Source: Naumannella cuiyingiana | Lineage (GTDB): Bacteria > Actinomycetota > Actinomycetes > Propionibacteriales > Propionibacteriaceae | DNA length: 64,000 nt | Direction of reading: 5' to 3' | Assembly (NCBI RefSeq): GCF_013408305.1 | Contig: NZ_JACBZS010000001.1 | Location: 248,001 to 312,000, forward strand | Shown: positions 40,335 through 51,753 of the stretch, piece after piece | Position numbering within the stretch: the first letter of the stretch is position 1 | Layout of the letters: each line of letters begins with the position of its first letter | Made by a program: the position numbers and the translations under genes | The notes under the pieces: model-generated | The model's input: the letters and a program-made list of their open reading frames with translations, nothing else | What the model was told of the DNA's origin: nothing | Databases searched by the model: none

Positions 40335-40988
40335 ATGGGAGCGATCGGGCTGTTCTACGTGGGCGCGGTCCTGATCGTGAACGGCCTGATGCTGCTCGGG
40401 CGGATCACGCCGAAGGGCGCTGCCCCGCTCAACCTGATGGTTGGATCGATGCAGGTGATCTTCCCGACCCTGGCGTTGATCAACTCCGGCGGCGAGCCCG
40501 CAGCGGTGCTCGCCGCGGCACCGATCTACCTTTTCGGGTTCACCTACCTCTGGGTCGGGGTCGCGAATGCCACTGGCTGGGGCGCCGAAGGCCTGGGCTG
40601 GTTCTCACTGTTCGTCGCCGTCAGCGCGGTCGTCTTCGGTGGGTACGCCTTCACCGCCCAGGCCGATCCCGGCTTCGGGGTGATCTGGCTGCTCTGGGCG
40701 GTGTTGTGGGCGATGTTCTTCGTGCTCCTGGCTCGGGGACGTGCCGAATGGGCGCCCGCCACCGGGATCGTTGCGACCGGCGAGGGAGTTCTGACGGCGG
40801 TGGTCGGGATCTTGATCGTCTTCGACCGGTGGCAGTCCACGGCCGAAGCGGCCGTGGTGATTGCGATCCTCGGGGGCGCCCTCGTGGTGGTCTCCGCCGT
40901 CCTCGGCCGCCGGCTCGCCACTGCGCCACCGTCCACCACCGACACCGACACCGACGCCGACACCGACGAACGGTCGGTCCGGACCTGA
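40335..40988 (+). CDS. amiS: AmiS/UreI family amide channel
   Basis: This 217-residue membrane protein has six or seven hydrophobic segments and matches the AmiS/UreI family (MGAIGLFYVGAVLIVNGLMLLGRI at the start, FGFTYLWVGVANATGWG in the middle). These are channels for urea or short amides. The C-terminal 25 residues are a Thr/Asp repeat tail and likely cytoplasmic. It starts two bases after fmdB and lies 59 bases before the formamidase gene, so substrate entry and hydrolysis are encoded together. A urease-type role is less likely because no urease genes are present. Confidence 0.88.
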   Translation: MGAIGLFYVGAVLIVNGLMLLGRITPKGAAPLNLMVGSMQVIFPTLALINSGGEPAAVLAAAPIYLFGFTYLWVGVANATGWGAEGLGWFSLFVAVSAVVFGGYAFTAQADPGFGVIWLLWAVLWAMFFVLLARGRAEWAPATGIVATGEGVLTAVVGILIVFDRWQSTAEAAVVIAILGGALVVVSAVLGRRLATAPPSTTDTDTDADTDERSVRT

Positions 40989-41047
40989 ACCCGCTGTCAC
41001 GTCGGACTGATCCACCCGAACAAGCCCGCCCAAGAAGGAGAAGCGAT

Positions 41048-42298
41048 ATGCCCGAAGTAGTGTTCAGCGTCGACCAGAGCCTCTCGATGCGCGACCAGGC
41101 AGTGCCCGGTCACAACCGCTGGCATCCCGATGTTCCCCCGGCCGTCATGGTGAAACCCGGTCAGGAGTTCCGGATCGAGTGCAAGGAGTGGACCGACGGC
41201 CAGATCGGCAACAACGACTCCGCCAACGATGTGCGCGATGTCGATCTTTCCCCGTGCCACATGTTGTCCGGCCCGATCGGTGTGGAGGGCGCCGAGCCGG
41301 GCGACCTGCTCGTGGTGGACATCCTCGACCTCGGACCGGTACCTCAGACCGTCGGACCGAACTGTGGCGAGGGCTGGGGGTACTCGGGCATCTTCGCGAA
41401 GGTGAACGGCGGGGGCTTCCTCACCGATCAGTTCCCGGACGCCTACAAGGCCATCTGGGACTTCCAGGGGCAACAGTGCACGTCGCGGCACGTTCCCGGC
41501 GTGCGCTACACCGGGATCACCCATCCGGGCCTGTTCGGCACCGCGCCGTCGGCCGAGTTGCTGGCCGCGTGGAATGAGCGCGAGCGCGCCCTGATCGCCA
41601 CCGACCCCGACCGTGTCCCACCGCTCGCCCTGCCGCCGCTGGTGGACGGCACCCTCGGCGGGACCGCCGAGGGGGCGCCGTTGGACGCGATCGCTGCCGA
41701 CGGCGCGCGCACCGTGCCCGCCCGCGAGAACGGCGGCAATCACGACATCAAGAACTTCACTCGCGGCAGCCGCATCTTCTACCCCGTGTTCGTCGAAGGC
41801 GCCCTCCTGTCCGGTGGCGACCTGCATTTCAGCCAGGGTGATGGGGAGATCAACTTCTGTGGCGCCATCGAGATGGGCGGATTCATCGACATGCATGTGG
41901 ATCTGATCAAGGGCGGCATGGACACGTACGGCGTACACAACAACCCGGTCTTCATGCCGGGGCGGGTGGCGCCGCTGTATTCGGAATGGTTGACATTCAT
42001 CGGGGTGTCGGTCAACCACGATGACAACTCCAATGCCTACATGGACGCGACCATGGCCTATCGCAATGCCTGCCTGAATGCGATCGAGTATCTGGGCAAG
42101 TGGGGCTACACGGGCGAACAGGCCTACCTGATCCTGGGCACGTCCCCGATCGAGGGGCGGATCGGCGGGGTGGTCGACATCCCCAACGCCTGCTGTTCGG
42201 TCTTCCTGCCGACCGAGATCTTCGACTTCGACATCAGGCCGCGCCCCGGCGCTGCGCCCGTTCGCGAGGATCGCGGTCAGGTCGCGGTCACGTCGTGA
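41048..42298 (+). CDS. fmdA: Formamidase / acetamidase
   Basis: This 416-residue enzyme of the FmdA/AmdA family hydrolyses formamide or other short amides to ammonia and the acid. Typical segments are FRIECKEWTDGQIGNNDSANDVRDVDL near the N-terminus, GGNHDIKNFTRGSR and SGGDLHFSQGDGEINFCGAIEMGG in the middle, and GVVDIPNACCSVFLP near the end. Its length fits the family (about 400-415). The ATG follows AGAAGGAGAAG. It is the last gene of fmdB-amiS-fmdA, and its end overlaps the end of the converging oxidoreductase gene by 11 bases. Formamide versus acetamide preference cannot be judged. Confidence 0.94.
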   Translation: MPEVVFSVDQSLSMRDQAVPGHNRWHPDVPPAVMVKPGQEFRIECKEWTDGQIGNNDSANDVRDVDLSPCHMLSGPIGVEGAEPGDLLVVDILDLGPVPQTVGPNCGEGWGYSGIFAKVNGGGFLTDQFPDAYKAIWDFQGQQCTSRHVPGVRYTGITHPGLFGTAPSAELLAAWNERERALIATDPDRVPPLALPPLVDGTLGGTAEGAPLDAIAADGARTVPARENGGNHDIKNFTRGSRIFYPVFVEGALLSGGDLHFSQGDGEINFCGAIEMGGFIDMHVDLIKGGMDTYGVHNNPVFMPGRVAPLYSEWLTFIGVSVNHDDNSNAYMDATMAYRNACLNAIEYLGKWGYTGEQAYLILGTSPIEGRIGGVVDIPNACCSVFLPTEIFDFDIRPRPGAAPVREDRGQVAVTS

Positions 42299-43109
42299 TC
42301 GTTTCTCCGGCATGGCCGCCCGCGGCCCGCACGGCCTCGATCAGCCCCGGCAGGTCGGGCTCGTCAGGGGCCGGCTCGACGGTGATGTCGGTGGCCCCGG
42401 CGCGCGCGGCGGCGGTGATCGCCTCCGCGGCGCCGGGGATGTTCGCGCCCTCCTCGGGCCCGATCCCGAGCACGATGCCGGCACGCGAACCGGTCTCGTC
42501 GAGCACGCCGCGCATCCGCCCCACGGCCTCGGCGCCACCGCGCGCCAGCAACACCCCGTCGGCGAGTTCGGCCGACAACCGCAGCGTCTTCTCCCCGAAT
42601 CCGCCCATCAGCAGCGGCAGCGGCTCGGTCGGCGGGTAGCGCAGCCGCACCCGGTCCAGCTTCACGTACCGGCCCGACACGGTGACCTCCTCGCCCGCCA
42701 GCAGGGCGCGCAGCGCCACGGCGTACTCCCGCAACAACGTCATCGGCGACGCGACCTTCGCCCCCGCCTGGGCCATCCAGTCCTGCACGCCGTGCCCGAT
42801 GCCGGGAAGCAGTCGGCCCGGATACAGCCGCGCCAGCGTCGCGAGCTCCATCGCGGTCAGCGCGACATTGCGCAGGGGCGTGGGCAGCAGCGCCACCCCG
42901 ACCCGGATCCGCGACGTGCCCGCGAGCGCGGTCGCCGCGCAGGCCAGCCCGCTCTGGGCGAAGCAGTCCTCCCACAGCCACAGCGTGTCCAGGCCCGAGT
43001 CCTCCACCAGGCGGGCGAAGGCGGGCAGGTCCTCGGGCGGGCGATCCCATGGCACGAAGGTCAGGCCCAGTCGCGGGGCGGCACCGGCATCGGCGAGCAC
43101 ATCGGTCAT
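42288..43109 (-). CDS. LLM-class flavin-dependent oxidoreductase
   Basis: This 273-residue protein is a luciferase-like (F420- or FMN-dependent) enzyme. Family features are the LGLTFVPWDRPPEDLPAFARLVEDSGLDTLWLWED start, the IRVGVALLPTPLRNVALTAMELATLARLYPGRLLPGIGHG segment, and PLLMGGFGEKTLRLSAELADGVLL. The substrate and cofactor are unknown. I chose the ATG at 43109; a longer frame to 43253 would run through a terminator-like hairpin. It converges on fmdA with an 11-base overlap of the two ends, so it probably has no role in amide use. Confidence 0.88.
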   Translation of the reverse strand: MTDVLADAGAAPRLGLTFVPWDRPPEDLPAFARLVEDSGLDTLWLWEDCFAQSGLACAATALAGTSRIRVGVALLPTPLRNVALTAMELATLARLYPGRLLPGIGHGVQDWMAQAGAKVASPMTLLREYAVALRALLAGEEVTVSGRYVKLDRVRLRYPPTEPLPLLMGGFGEKTLRLSAELADGVLLARGGAEAVGRMRGVLDETGSRAGIVLGIGPEEGANIPGAAEAITAAARAGATDITVEPAPDEPDLPGLIEAVRAAGGHAGETITT

Positions 43110-43118
43110 GGCGCCAGC

Positions 43119-43166
43119 ATGCCCGGTCCCACCGACACCCACCCGGGGTGCGGTCGGACCGGGCAT
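43119..43166 (-). terminator. Long GC-rich hairpin downstream of lon
   Basis: ATGCCCGGTCC (43119-43129) and GGACCGGGCAT (43156-43166) are perfect 11-base arms, with further pairing inside (ACCG/CGGT, CACC/GGTG). It begins 23 bases after the lon stop on the minus strand. There is no T-tract, common for actinobacterial terminators. Confidence 0.65.
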
Positions 43167-43188
43167 CCGGTGCGGGCCGGGTGGTCGG

Positions 43189-45504
<2,316 letters not shown>

Positions 45505-45519
45505 GTCGTCCTCCAGGAA

Positions 45520-45538
45520 TTGAGTGTCACCGACTCAA
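45520..45538. promoter_or_regulatory. HAIR-type inverted repeat (probable HspR operator) before lon
   Basis: TTGAGT and ACTCAA are separated by seven bases, matching the core of the HAIR consensus CTTGAGT-N7-ACTCAAG, the binding site of HspR in streptomycetes and mycobacteria. The outermost bases differ. Streptomyces lon is a known HspR target, which supports the call. Confidence 0.85.
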
Positions 45539-45594
45539 CCTCCGGGCTCGGGCGATTCTTCCCCTGATCGCCCACAGCGAACACCGCCGGAGAT

Positions 45595-46731
45595 TCAGTT
45601 CGCCGGGCGCCGGCCGCGCGCGGCATCGGCGTACCTGCTGATGCCCGGCAGCCGCAGCCGCAGCTGCCGCGCCACCCGGGCCCGCGGGGCCACCTGTCCC
45701 GGCGTCGCCGCCCCCAGCGCCCCGGAATTGCGGCGCGCCACGAGCCCGTCGAGCCGGGCCAGCCAGTCGGCCTCGGCCGCCGGCTGGAAGTAGTTCGCGA
45801 GCAGCCAGTCCCGCACCGGCGACCGGAATCTTGCCTCCCGCAGGTCCCCGAGGCCGCCGAACAGGCCCGAGTCCTCGAACACCTCGTTGCCGAGCGCCGG
45901 GCCGATCCCGAAGTCGTCGAGGGCCAGCACCGGTATGCCCCGCGCGAGAGCCTGCAGGGCCACCGTCCCCGAGATCGTGGCGCAACCCGCGGCATGGTCG
46001 AGCGTCTCCGCCGCCCCACCGTGGCGGAACTCGATCCGCGGATGCGGCTCCAGGTCGGCATAGGCCGCCGGTGCGCCCGAGCCGCGCCGCCGTCCGGGGA
46101 TCCCGGCCTGGATCACCGGCATGTACTCCGGCGGCACCGCGGCCAGCGCATCCAGGATCGCTCGGCGCTGCCGTGCCGTCGCGGGGACCGCGTCCTGCGC
46201 CGCGAACACGACCAGTGCCTGGCGCCCGCGCCGGACCTCGGCCCCGGCCAGCGCAGGCAGCGTGGCGAGCCCGATCTGGGTCGCCTGGTCGGCGAACTCG
46301 GTGTCGTCCACCAGCAACCGTCGGTACGCCGCCCGCTCCGTCCGGCTGTGCACGATCAGCAGGTCGATCCCGGCCATCGCGCGCAGCTTCGTCGGGCCGA
46401 CCGGGTACGCGATGCCCGGCGCGCCCGCGATCAGCACCGGCCGCGCGGGACCGCGCAGGGCCGGATAGTCCAGCAGGGCGCCGACGACGCCGCTGCTGCA
46501 GGCCAGCAGCACGGCGTCCGGCTCCAGTTCCCCGACCAGCGCCAACAGCCGGTGGGCGCCGACCACGGGCACCACGCGGCCCGCTGCCGACCGGATCTGT
46601 GCCCTGGTCGGCGGATCCGGACCGCGCAGCACGACCGAATAGTGATCGATCCGGTCCCGGGCGCCGCCCAGCAGACCCTCCCCCCACTCGAGGTTCGGGT
46701 CCGAATCCGCGACGGCGAGGACCCTGATCAC
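45595..46731 (-). CDS. Putative GT-B glycosyltransferase-like protein (DUF6716-type)
   Basis: This 378-residue protein looks like a two-domain GT-B fold: an N-terminal Rossmann-like part (IRVLAVADSDPNLEW...) and a C-terminal part with GGAAETLDHAAGCATISGTVALQALARGIPVLALDDFG, which resembles the donor-binding half of UDP-sugar transferases. I recall such proteins as DUF6716 but could not check. The acceptor and sugar are unknown. No other polysaccharide gene is next to it. The GTG at 46731 has TAGGCT (plus-strand 46738-46743) six bases upstream, so the message is probably leaderless. Confidence 0.65.
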   Translation of the reverse strand: MIRVLAVADSDPNLEWGEGLLGGARDRIDHYSVVLRGPDPPTRAQIRSAAGRVVPVVGAHRLLALVGELEPDAVLLACSSGVVGALLDYPALRGPARPVLIAGAPGIAYPVGPTKLRAMAGIDLLIVHSRTERAAYRRLLVDDTEFADQATQIGLATLPALAGAEVRRGRQALVVFAAQDAVPATARQRRAILDALAAVPPEYMPVIQAGIPGRRRGSGAPAAYADLEPHPRIEFRHGGAAETLDHAAGCATISGTVALQALARGIPVLALDDFGIGPALGNEVFEDSGLFGGLGDLREARFRSPVRDWLLANYFQPAAEADWLARLDGLVARRNSGALGAATPGQVAPRARVARQLRLRLPGISRYADAARGRRPAN

Positions 46732-46774
46732 ACGGTCAGCCTAATCCGCCGGGCGGTCGCGGCGGCGGCGTTCG

Positions 46775-48010
46775 TCAGTCACCCACGGCGTGCAGGATCA
46801 GGGCATCGCCCTGTCCGCCACCGCCACACAGCGCCGCGGCGCCCGCCCCGGAACCCCGGCGATCGAGTTCGGTGGCGAGCGTGAGCACCAGGCGCGCGCC
46901 CGAGGCGCCGACCGGATGGCCGAGGGCGATCGCGCCGCCGTGGATGTTGATCTTGTCGTCGATGGCCTGCTCGTCCAGCCCGAGCGACCGGGCACTGGCC
47001 ACCCCGACGGCGGCAAAGGCCTCGTTGATCTCGATCACGTCGAGGTCGGCGACGTCGATGCCGTCCCGTTCGGCCGCCCGCCGGATCGCGTTCGCCGGCT
47101 GCAACTGCAGCGAGGAGTCCGGTCCCGCGACCTGGCCGTACCCGCCGATCCGTGCGATCGGGGTCAGACCGAGCCGCCGGGCCGCCTCGGGGCTGGCGAC
47201 GATCACCGCGGCCGCGCCGTCGGAGATCGGGCTGGACGAGCCGGCGGTGATGGTCCCGTCCGGGGCGAACGCGGGGCGGAGCTTGCCCAGGCCCTCCGCG
47301 GTCGCGTCGCCGCGTACCCCTTCGTCGGCGGCGATCACCACGGGATCGCCCTTGCGCTGCGGGATGCGTACCTCGACGATCTCCTCGGCCAGCACGCCCG
47401 CGCTCGCGGCCGCACGCTGGTGGGACCGGGCGGCGAACGCATCGCCGTCGGCGCGGCTGACCTCGACGTCACCCTTGTTGTACTGCTCGGTCAGCGCGCC
47501 CATCGACTGGTCGGTGTAGACATCGGTCAGCGCGTCCAGGGCCATGTGATCGGCCGCGGTCACCTCGCCGTACTTGTATCCGGCCCGCGATCCCGTGAGC
47601 AGATGTGGTGCCGCGGTCATCGACTCCATCCCGCCGGCGACGACCACCTCGGCCTCGCCGGCCCGGATCAACTGGTCGGCCATCGCCACCGCAGTGAGCC
47701 CCGACAGACACACCTTGTTGATCGTCATCGCCGGGACGTCCATCGCGATGCCGGCCTTCACCGCCGCCTGTCGGGCGGGCAACTGACCTGCCCCGGCGGG
47801 CAGCACCTGTCCCATGATCACGTAGTCGATCTCGCCGGGATCCACGCCGGAGCGTTCGAGCGCGCCGGCAATCGCCAGACCGCCGAGGTCGGTCGCCGAC
47901 AGACTCGCCAGGCCGCCGAGCAGCTTGCCGAACGGGGTACGCGCCCCGCCCACGATGTAGGACCCGCCGCCCCGGCGGTCATCTCGCGCCTGTGTGCCCT
48001 GCGAAGCCAT
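46775..48010 (-). CDS. Acetyl-CoA C-acetyltransferase (thiolase)
   Basis: This 411-residue thiolase condenses or cleaves acyl-CoA thioesters. Catalytic residues are Cys101 (NKVCLSG), the histidine in [16 protein letters not shown] and the C-terminal CGGGGQG cysteine, all intact. The NEAFAAV motif is also present. It starts at 48010 after a CAGGGAGG ribosome site. It is divergent from methylmalonyl-CoA epimerase with 100 bases between. From memory the pair fadA4 and a glyoxalase-like epimerase sit together in M. tuberculosis (Rv1323, Rv1322A). A role in short-chain acyl-CoA and propionate metabolism is plausible. Confidence 0.93.
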   Translation of the reverse strand: MASQGTQARDDRRGGGSYIVGGARTPFGKLLGGLASLSATDLGGLAIAGALERSGVDPGEIDYVIMGQVLPAGAGQLPARQAAVKAGIAMDVPAMTINKVCLSGLTAVAMADQLIRAGEAEVVVAGGMESMTAAPHLLTGSRAGYKYGEVTAADHMALDALTDVYTDQSMGALTEQYNKGDVEVSRADGDAFAARSHQRAAASAGVLAEEIVEVRIPQRKGDPVVIAADEGVRGDATAEGLGKLRPAFAPDGTITAGSSSPISDGAAAVIVASPEAARRLGLTPIARIGGYGQVAGPDSSLQLQPANAIRRAAERDGIDVADLDVIEINEAFAAVGVASARSLGLDEQAIDDKINIHGGAIALGHPVGASGARLVLTLATELDRRGSGAGAAALCGGGGQGDALILHAVGD

Positions 48011-48110
48011 TCCCGGCACCTCCCTGTCCCGAACGCCGCCCGTCGCGGCGGCCGATGTCGGGCCCACCCTACCCGCGCGACGGCGCCCCGGGCGCGGCAT
48101 GCTTGGCCGC

Positions 48111-48560
48111 ATGAATGAGCTGTTCGAGGGGGATGAGCTGTTCGAGGGGATCGACCATGTCGGGTACGCCGTCCCCGACCTCGCCGAGGCGGTGCGCTTC
48201 CACACCGAGGTGCTGGGCTGGCGCGAGGTGCACCGCGAGACCAACGAGGAGCAGGGCGTGGCCGAGGCCATGCTCGCCGCGGGCGACGGCTCCGGCGCCC
48301 AGGTGCAGTTGCTCGCCCCGCTCCGGCCGGATTCTGCGATCGGTCGGTTCCTCGATCGTTCGGGTCCCGGCATCCAGCAGGTCGCCTACCGGGTCCGCGA
48401 CGTCGCCGCGGTCTCGCAGACGTTGCGCGAGCGCGGCCTGCGCCTGCTCTACGACGAACCGCGGCGCGGCACGGGCGGCTCCCGGATCAACTTCGTGCAC
48501 CCCAAGGACACCGCAGGAATCTTGCTCGAGCTCGTCGAGCCGGCTCCGACCAGCGGCTGA
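48111..48560 (+). CDS. mce: Methylmalonyl-CoA epimerase
   Basis: This 149-residue VOC-fold protein interconverts (R)- and (S)-methylmalonyl-CoA, needed for propionate and odd-chain metabolism through methylmalonyl-CoA mutase. Metal ligands expected in the family are seen: His16 in IDHVGYAV, the GIQQVAYRV region and the Glu in ILLELVEP. The start region contains a repeated block ([12 protein letters not shown]). An ATG at 48099 is also possible. The cob(I)alamin adenosyltransferase at 56136 would supply the mutase cofactor, though the mutase itself is outside the window. Confidence 0.9.
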   Translation: MNELFEGDELFEGIDHVGYAVPDLAEAVRFHTEVLGWREVHRETNEEQGVAEAMLAAGDGSGAQVQLLAPLRPDSAIGRFLDRSGPGIQQVAYRVRDVAAVSQTLRERGLRLLYDEPRRGTGGSRINFVHPKDTAGILLELVEPAPTSG

Positions 48561-48644
48561 GGGCTCGTTGCCACCGGGCACGCTAGCGTGGTACCAGGCG
48601 CCGTTCACCGAGCCTCGCACGACTCAGCTACCAGGAGCACCACC

Positions 48645-50003
48645 GTGACCGAGATGACCGGACTCAATCTTTTCGATGACAAGGCCAGCGCGGCCGGCAA
48701 CTTCCCCACCTCACTGCGGGGATATGACCGCAACGCGGTCGATGAGTACGTGCTCTCCCTGGAGGAACGCCTGGCCCAGGCCCGCGACTACATCCGCGAC
48801 CTCGAACAGCAGAATGCGGACCTGAGCGCCGCGGAGCCGACGCAACCGATCGTGCCGGCCGAGGGCGACTTCGAGCATCTGGGCAATCACGCCACGGAGA
48901 TCCTGCGCGTTGCCCAGGTACAGGCCCGCGAGCTGACCGACCGGGCCGCGCTGGAAGCCGAGCGGATCAAGGAGGAGGCGCGGCGCGCGGGCGATGAGCT
49001 GCGCACGGCCGGCGCGCGCGAGGCCGAGGACACCAAGGCCGCGGCGCTGGGCGACCTGCGACAACTGCGCGACAACCTCGACCGGCAGGCCACCCAGCAC
49101 GTCGAGATGGCCCAGGCCGAGGCGGCCAATGTCGTGCAGGCGGCCGAGCGGCGCGCCCAGACGATCGTCGCCGAGGCCGAGCGCCAGGCCGCCGCCCGGG
49201 TCGAGCAGGCCCGGCTGAGCGCCGAGCAGACCCTGGAGGGCGCCAAGCGCCAGGCCGCGGAGGCGACCGCCGAGGCCGCCCGCAAGCGCGAGGAGATGCT
49301 CGGGTCCGTGCGTAGCGAGCACGAGAAGGTCAGCACGGAGACCACCAAGCTGCTGGCCGAGGCCAAGCAGCAGCACGCGGAGTCCAACGATGTCCTCGCC
49401 AAGCAGGCGGCCGAGGCCAACCGCATCCGCGGCGAGGCGATCAAGGAGGCCGAGCGGGTCAAGGTGCTCGCGGCGCGCGAGACCGAGGAGCAGATCGCCA
49501 ATGCCCGCAAGCAGGCCGAGGCGATGACCAGGCGCGCCGAGGAGCAGTTCGCCTGGCGCAAGGAGCAGTTGGCCCGCGAGACCGCCATGCTGAACCAGCG
49601 CAAGCAGTCGATCCTGGCCCAGCTCACCAGCCTGTCGGCCCTGGCCACCCAGACCGCGGAGGAGTTCCCCGACATGACCGTCGGCGACTTCGGTGCCGAG
49701 CTGGAGAGCAAGTCGGCGACGCTGGCCGCCGAGCCCCCGGCCGCGCAGCCGAAGACCAAGCCCGCCGGGAACAAGCCCGCCGCCGAGCCGGCCAGGAACA
49801 AGCCCGCGGCCCAGGCGACCCGCTCGCCGCAGCAGCCCGCCGCCGGGCCGGCCGGGAACAAGCCCGCCGCGCCGGCCGATCCCACCGAGCCGGCCAATCC
49901 CACCGAGCCGGCCGAGGACGACGAGCCGACCGCGACCGAGGTCAGCACCCGCAAGCTGACCCCGGGCGAGGACACGCCCGGAAAGGCCGCCACCAAGCAG
50001 TGA
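48645..50003 (+). CDS. DivIVA-like coiled-coil protein
   Basis: This 452-residue protein has a short DivIVA-type N-terminus (FPTSLRGYDRNAVDEYVLSLEERLAQARDYI, about residues 20-50), then a very long Ala/Glu/Lys/Arg-rich coiled coil to about residue 350, and a disordered Pro/Ala/Lys tail with several NKPA repeats. Such proteins mark cell poles or division sites in actinobacteria (DivIVA, Scy, FilP types). The FPTSLRGYDR motif suggests membrane targeting by the DivIVA domain. Start GTG at 48645 follows CCAGGAGC. It lies just upstream of an AI-2E family permease gene. Exact role unknown. Confidence 0.82.
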   Translation: MTEMTGLNLFDDKASAAGNFPTSLRGYDRNAVDEYVLSLEERLAQARDYIRDLEQQNADLSAAEPTQPIVPAEGDFEHLGNHATEILRVAQVQARELTDRAALEAERIKEEARRAGDELRTAGAREAEDTKAAALGDLRQLRDNLDRQATQHVEMAQAEAANVVQAAERRAQTIVAEAERQAAARVEQARLSAEQTLEGAKRQAAEATAEAARKREEMLGSVRSEHEKVSTETTKLLAEAKQQHAESNDVLAKQAAEANRIRGEAIKEAERVKVLAARETEEQIANARKQAEAMTRRAEEQFAWRKEQLARETAMLNQRKQSILAQLTSLSALATQTAEEFPDMTVGDFGAELESKSATLAAEPPAAQPKTKPAGNKPAAEPARNKPAAQATRSPQQPAAGPAGNKPAAPADPTEPANPTEPAEDDEPTATEVSTRKLTPGEDTPGKAATKQ

Positions 50004-50031
50004 ACCCCACCCGAGCAGGGAGCGACAGCCG

Positions 50032-51216
50032 GTGAGCGCCGACCCCGCCCGCCGCGGATTGTTGGGACGACTGCGCGGCCTGACGACCAACCAACCCACT
50101 GACCCGCCGGCAGGCGAGGGCGTACCCGGCGATACCGACCCGGGCGAGGCTCCGCCGCCGGCACCATCGGGGCCGATCCGCAGCGGGCTCGCGCAGATGT
50201 CGCCGTTCGCGGTCGGCTTTCTCGGCACGCTCGGTGTGCTGGCCGCGCTCGGCGTCGGCCTGATGGTCATCCGGCTCCAGTCGGTGATCATGCTCGTGGT
50301 GTTGTCGCTGTTCATCGCGCTCGGCCTGAACCCGTTGGTGGAGTTCCTGACCCGGCGCGGGTTGCGGCGCGGTATCGGTGTGCTCGGCGTCGCGGTGATC
50401 GGGCTCGGGCTGGTGGCACTCGCGCTGTGGGCGATCATCCCGATCGTGATCGACCAGGTGAATTCGCTGTCGGCGGCGATGCCCGCCGTCCTCGATCGGT
50501 TGCTCACCAATCCGCGAATCGCGGCACTCGACCACGACTACCAGATCAGCCAGCGGCTCTCGGACTTCATCGGGTCCGGACAGTGGGCCAACCAGGCCTT
50601 CGGTGGTCTCCTCGGGGCCGGCGTGGCCGTCGCCAACACGGTCTTCTCGCTGGTGGTGACGATCGTGCTGACCCTGTACTTCCTGATCTCGCTGCCGAGC
50701 ATCAAGCGCGCCATCTACCAACTCGCGCCGGCGTCGCGGCGGCCACGGGCTCGCTACCTGGCCGACAAGATGATGCGCCAGGTCGGCGGCTACCTCACCG
50801 GGATGTTCTTCGTGTCGCTGTGCGCGGCGACCTGCGCCTTCATCTTCCTCAACATCGCCGGGATCGGCCGGTACGCCCTGGCGCTGGCGATCGTGGTGGC
50901 GCTGTTCGCCTTCATCCCGCTCGTCGGCTCGACGATCTCGCTGACCATCGTCGCGCTGATCGGCTTCTCCCTCAGCATCCCGCAGGGGGTCGCCTGCGTG
51001 ATCTACGGGCTCGTCTACCAGCAGTTCGACGCCTATGTGATCCAGCCCCGCGTGTTCCAGCGCTCGGTCGACGTGCCGGGCGTCATTGTCGTGATCGCCG
51101 CGATCTCCGGCGGAATCCTCTATGGCGTCGTCGGCGCGATCCTCGCCATCCCGGTGGCCGCGGTGTTGCTGTTGCTCTACCGCGAGGTGCTCGTCCCGCG
51201 ACTCGACCGGAGCTGA
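50032..51216 (+). CDS. AI-2E family membrane transporter
   Basis: This 394-residue protein has a polar, proline-rich N-terminal 50 residues and about eight hydrophobic segments. The family signature is visible in the C-terminal half (FAFIPLVGSTISLTIVALIGF and YVIQPRVFQRSVDVPGVIVVIAAISGGILYGVVGAILAIPVAA). Despite the name, members transport various small molecules or ions, for example Na+/H+ exchange; autoinducer export is not implied here. It starts with GTG 28 bases after the DivIVA-like gene, in the same orientation, so the two may be one transcript. Confidence 0.85.
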   Translation: MSADPARRGLLGRLRGLTTNQPTDPPAGEGVPGDTDPGEAPPPAPSGPIRSGLAQMSPFAVGFLGTLGVLAALGVGLMVIRLQSVIMLVVLSLFIALGLNPLVEFLTRRGLRRGIGVLGVAVIGLGLVALALWAIIPIVIDQVNSLSAAMPAVLDRLLTNPRIAALDHDYQISQRLSDFIGSGQWANQAFGGLLGAGVAVANTVFSLVVTIVLTLYFLISLPSIKRAIYQLAPASRRPRARYLADKMMRQVGGYLTGMFFVSLCAATCAFIFLNIAGIGRYALALAIVVALFAFIPLVGSTISLTIVALIGFSLSIPQGVACVIYGLVYQQFDAYVIQPRVFQRSVDVPGVIVVIAAISGGILYGVVGAILAIPVAAVLLLLYREVLVPRLDRS

Positions 51217-51255
51217 GCCGGCGCGTCGCCCGACCGGGCGCGGGAGAATGCCCCC

Positions 51256-51753
51256 ATGCCGATCACGCCCGACGACCTGGACCACCTGCGCCGCTGCGTC
51301 GAACTGGCTCGCCAGGCCCTGGCCGACGGGGACGAGCCGTTCGGCTCGATCCTCGTCGCGGCCTCGGGCGAAACTCTCTTCGCCGACCGCAACCGGGTCC
51401 GGGGCGGCGATGCCACCCGGCACCCGGAGTTCGCGATCGCCCGCTGGGCGGCAGAGCACCTGACCCCGGCCGAGCGTGCCGGCGCCACCGTCTACACCTC
51501 CGGTGAACACTGCCCGATGTGCGCGGCTGGTCACGGCTGGGTCGGGCTGGGGCGGATCGTGTACGCCGCGTCGTCGGCACAGCTCGCGGGCTGGCTCGAC
51601 GCGTGGGGCGTGCCGCCCGGCCCGGTGGCCGCCCTGCCGATCCTCGACGTGGTGCCGGGAGCCGTCGTCGACGGGCCGGCGCCGGAACTGGTGGACGAGC
51701 TCGAGGCGTTGCACCGCGCGCGGTTCCCCGATCGAGGCACCTCGGCTCAGTAG
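51256..51753 (+). CDS. Cytidine/guanine deaminase-family protein
   Basis: This 165-residue zinc enzyme has the two deaminase motifs: HPE at His56-Pro57-Glu58 and CPMC at Cys86-Cys89 (HCPMCAAGHGW). The order and length fit the guanine/cytosine deaminase or tRNA adenosine deaminase superfamily. The substrate is not clear; the HCPMC variant resembles guanine deaminase-like proteins more than TadA. A GAGAAT box six bases before the ATG may be a leaderless -10. It converges on an esterase gene, with the last 7 bases shared. Confidence 0.85.
   Translation: MPITPDDLDHLRRCVELARQALADGDEPFGSILVAASGETLFADRNRVRGGDATRHPEFAIARWAAEHLTPAERAGATVYTSGEHCPMCAAGHGWVGLGRIVYAASSAQLAGWLDAWGVPPGPVAALPILDVVPGAVVDGPAPELVDELEALHRARFPDRGTSAQ

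Noticed and set aside
50032-51216. Quorum-sensing autoinducer exporter
   Set aside because: The family name is historical and no lux-type gene is present, so no signalling role can be claimed.
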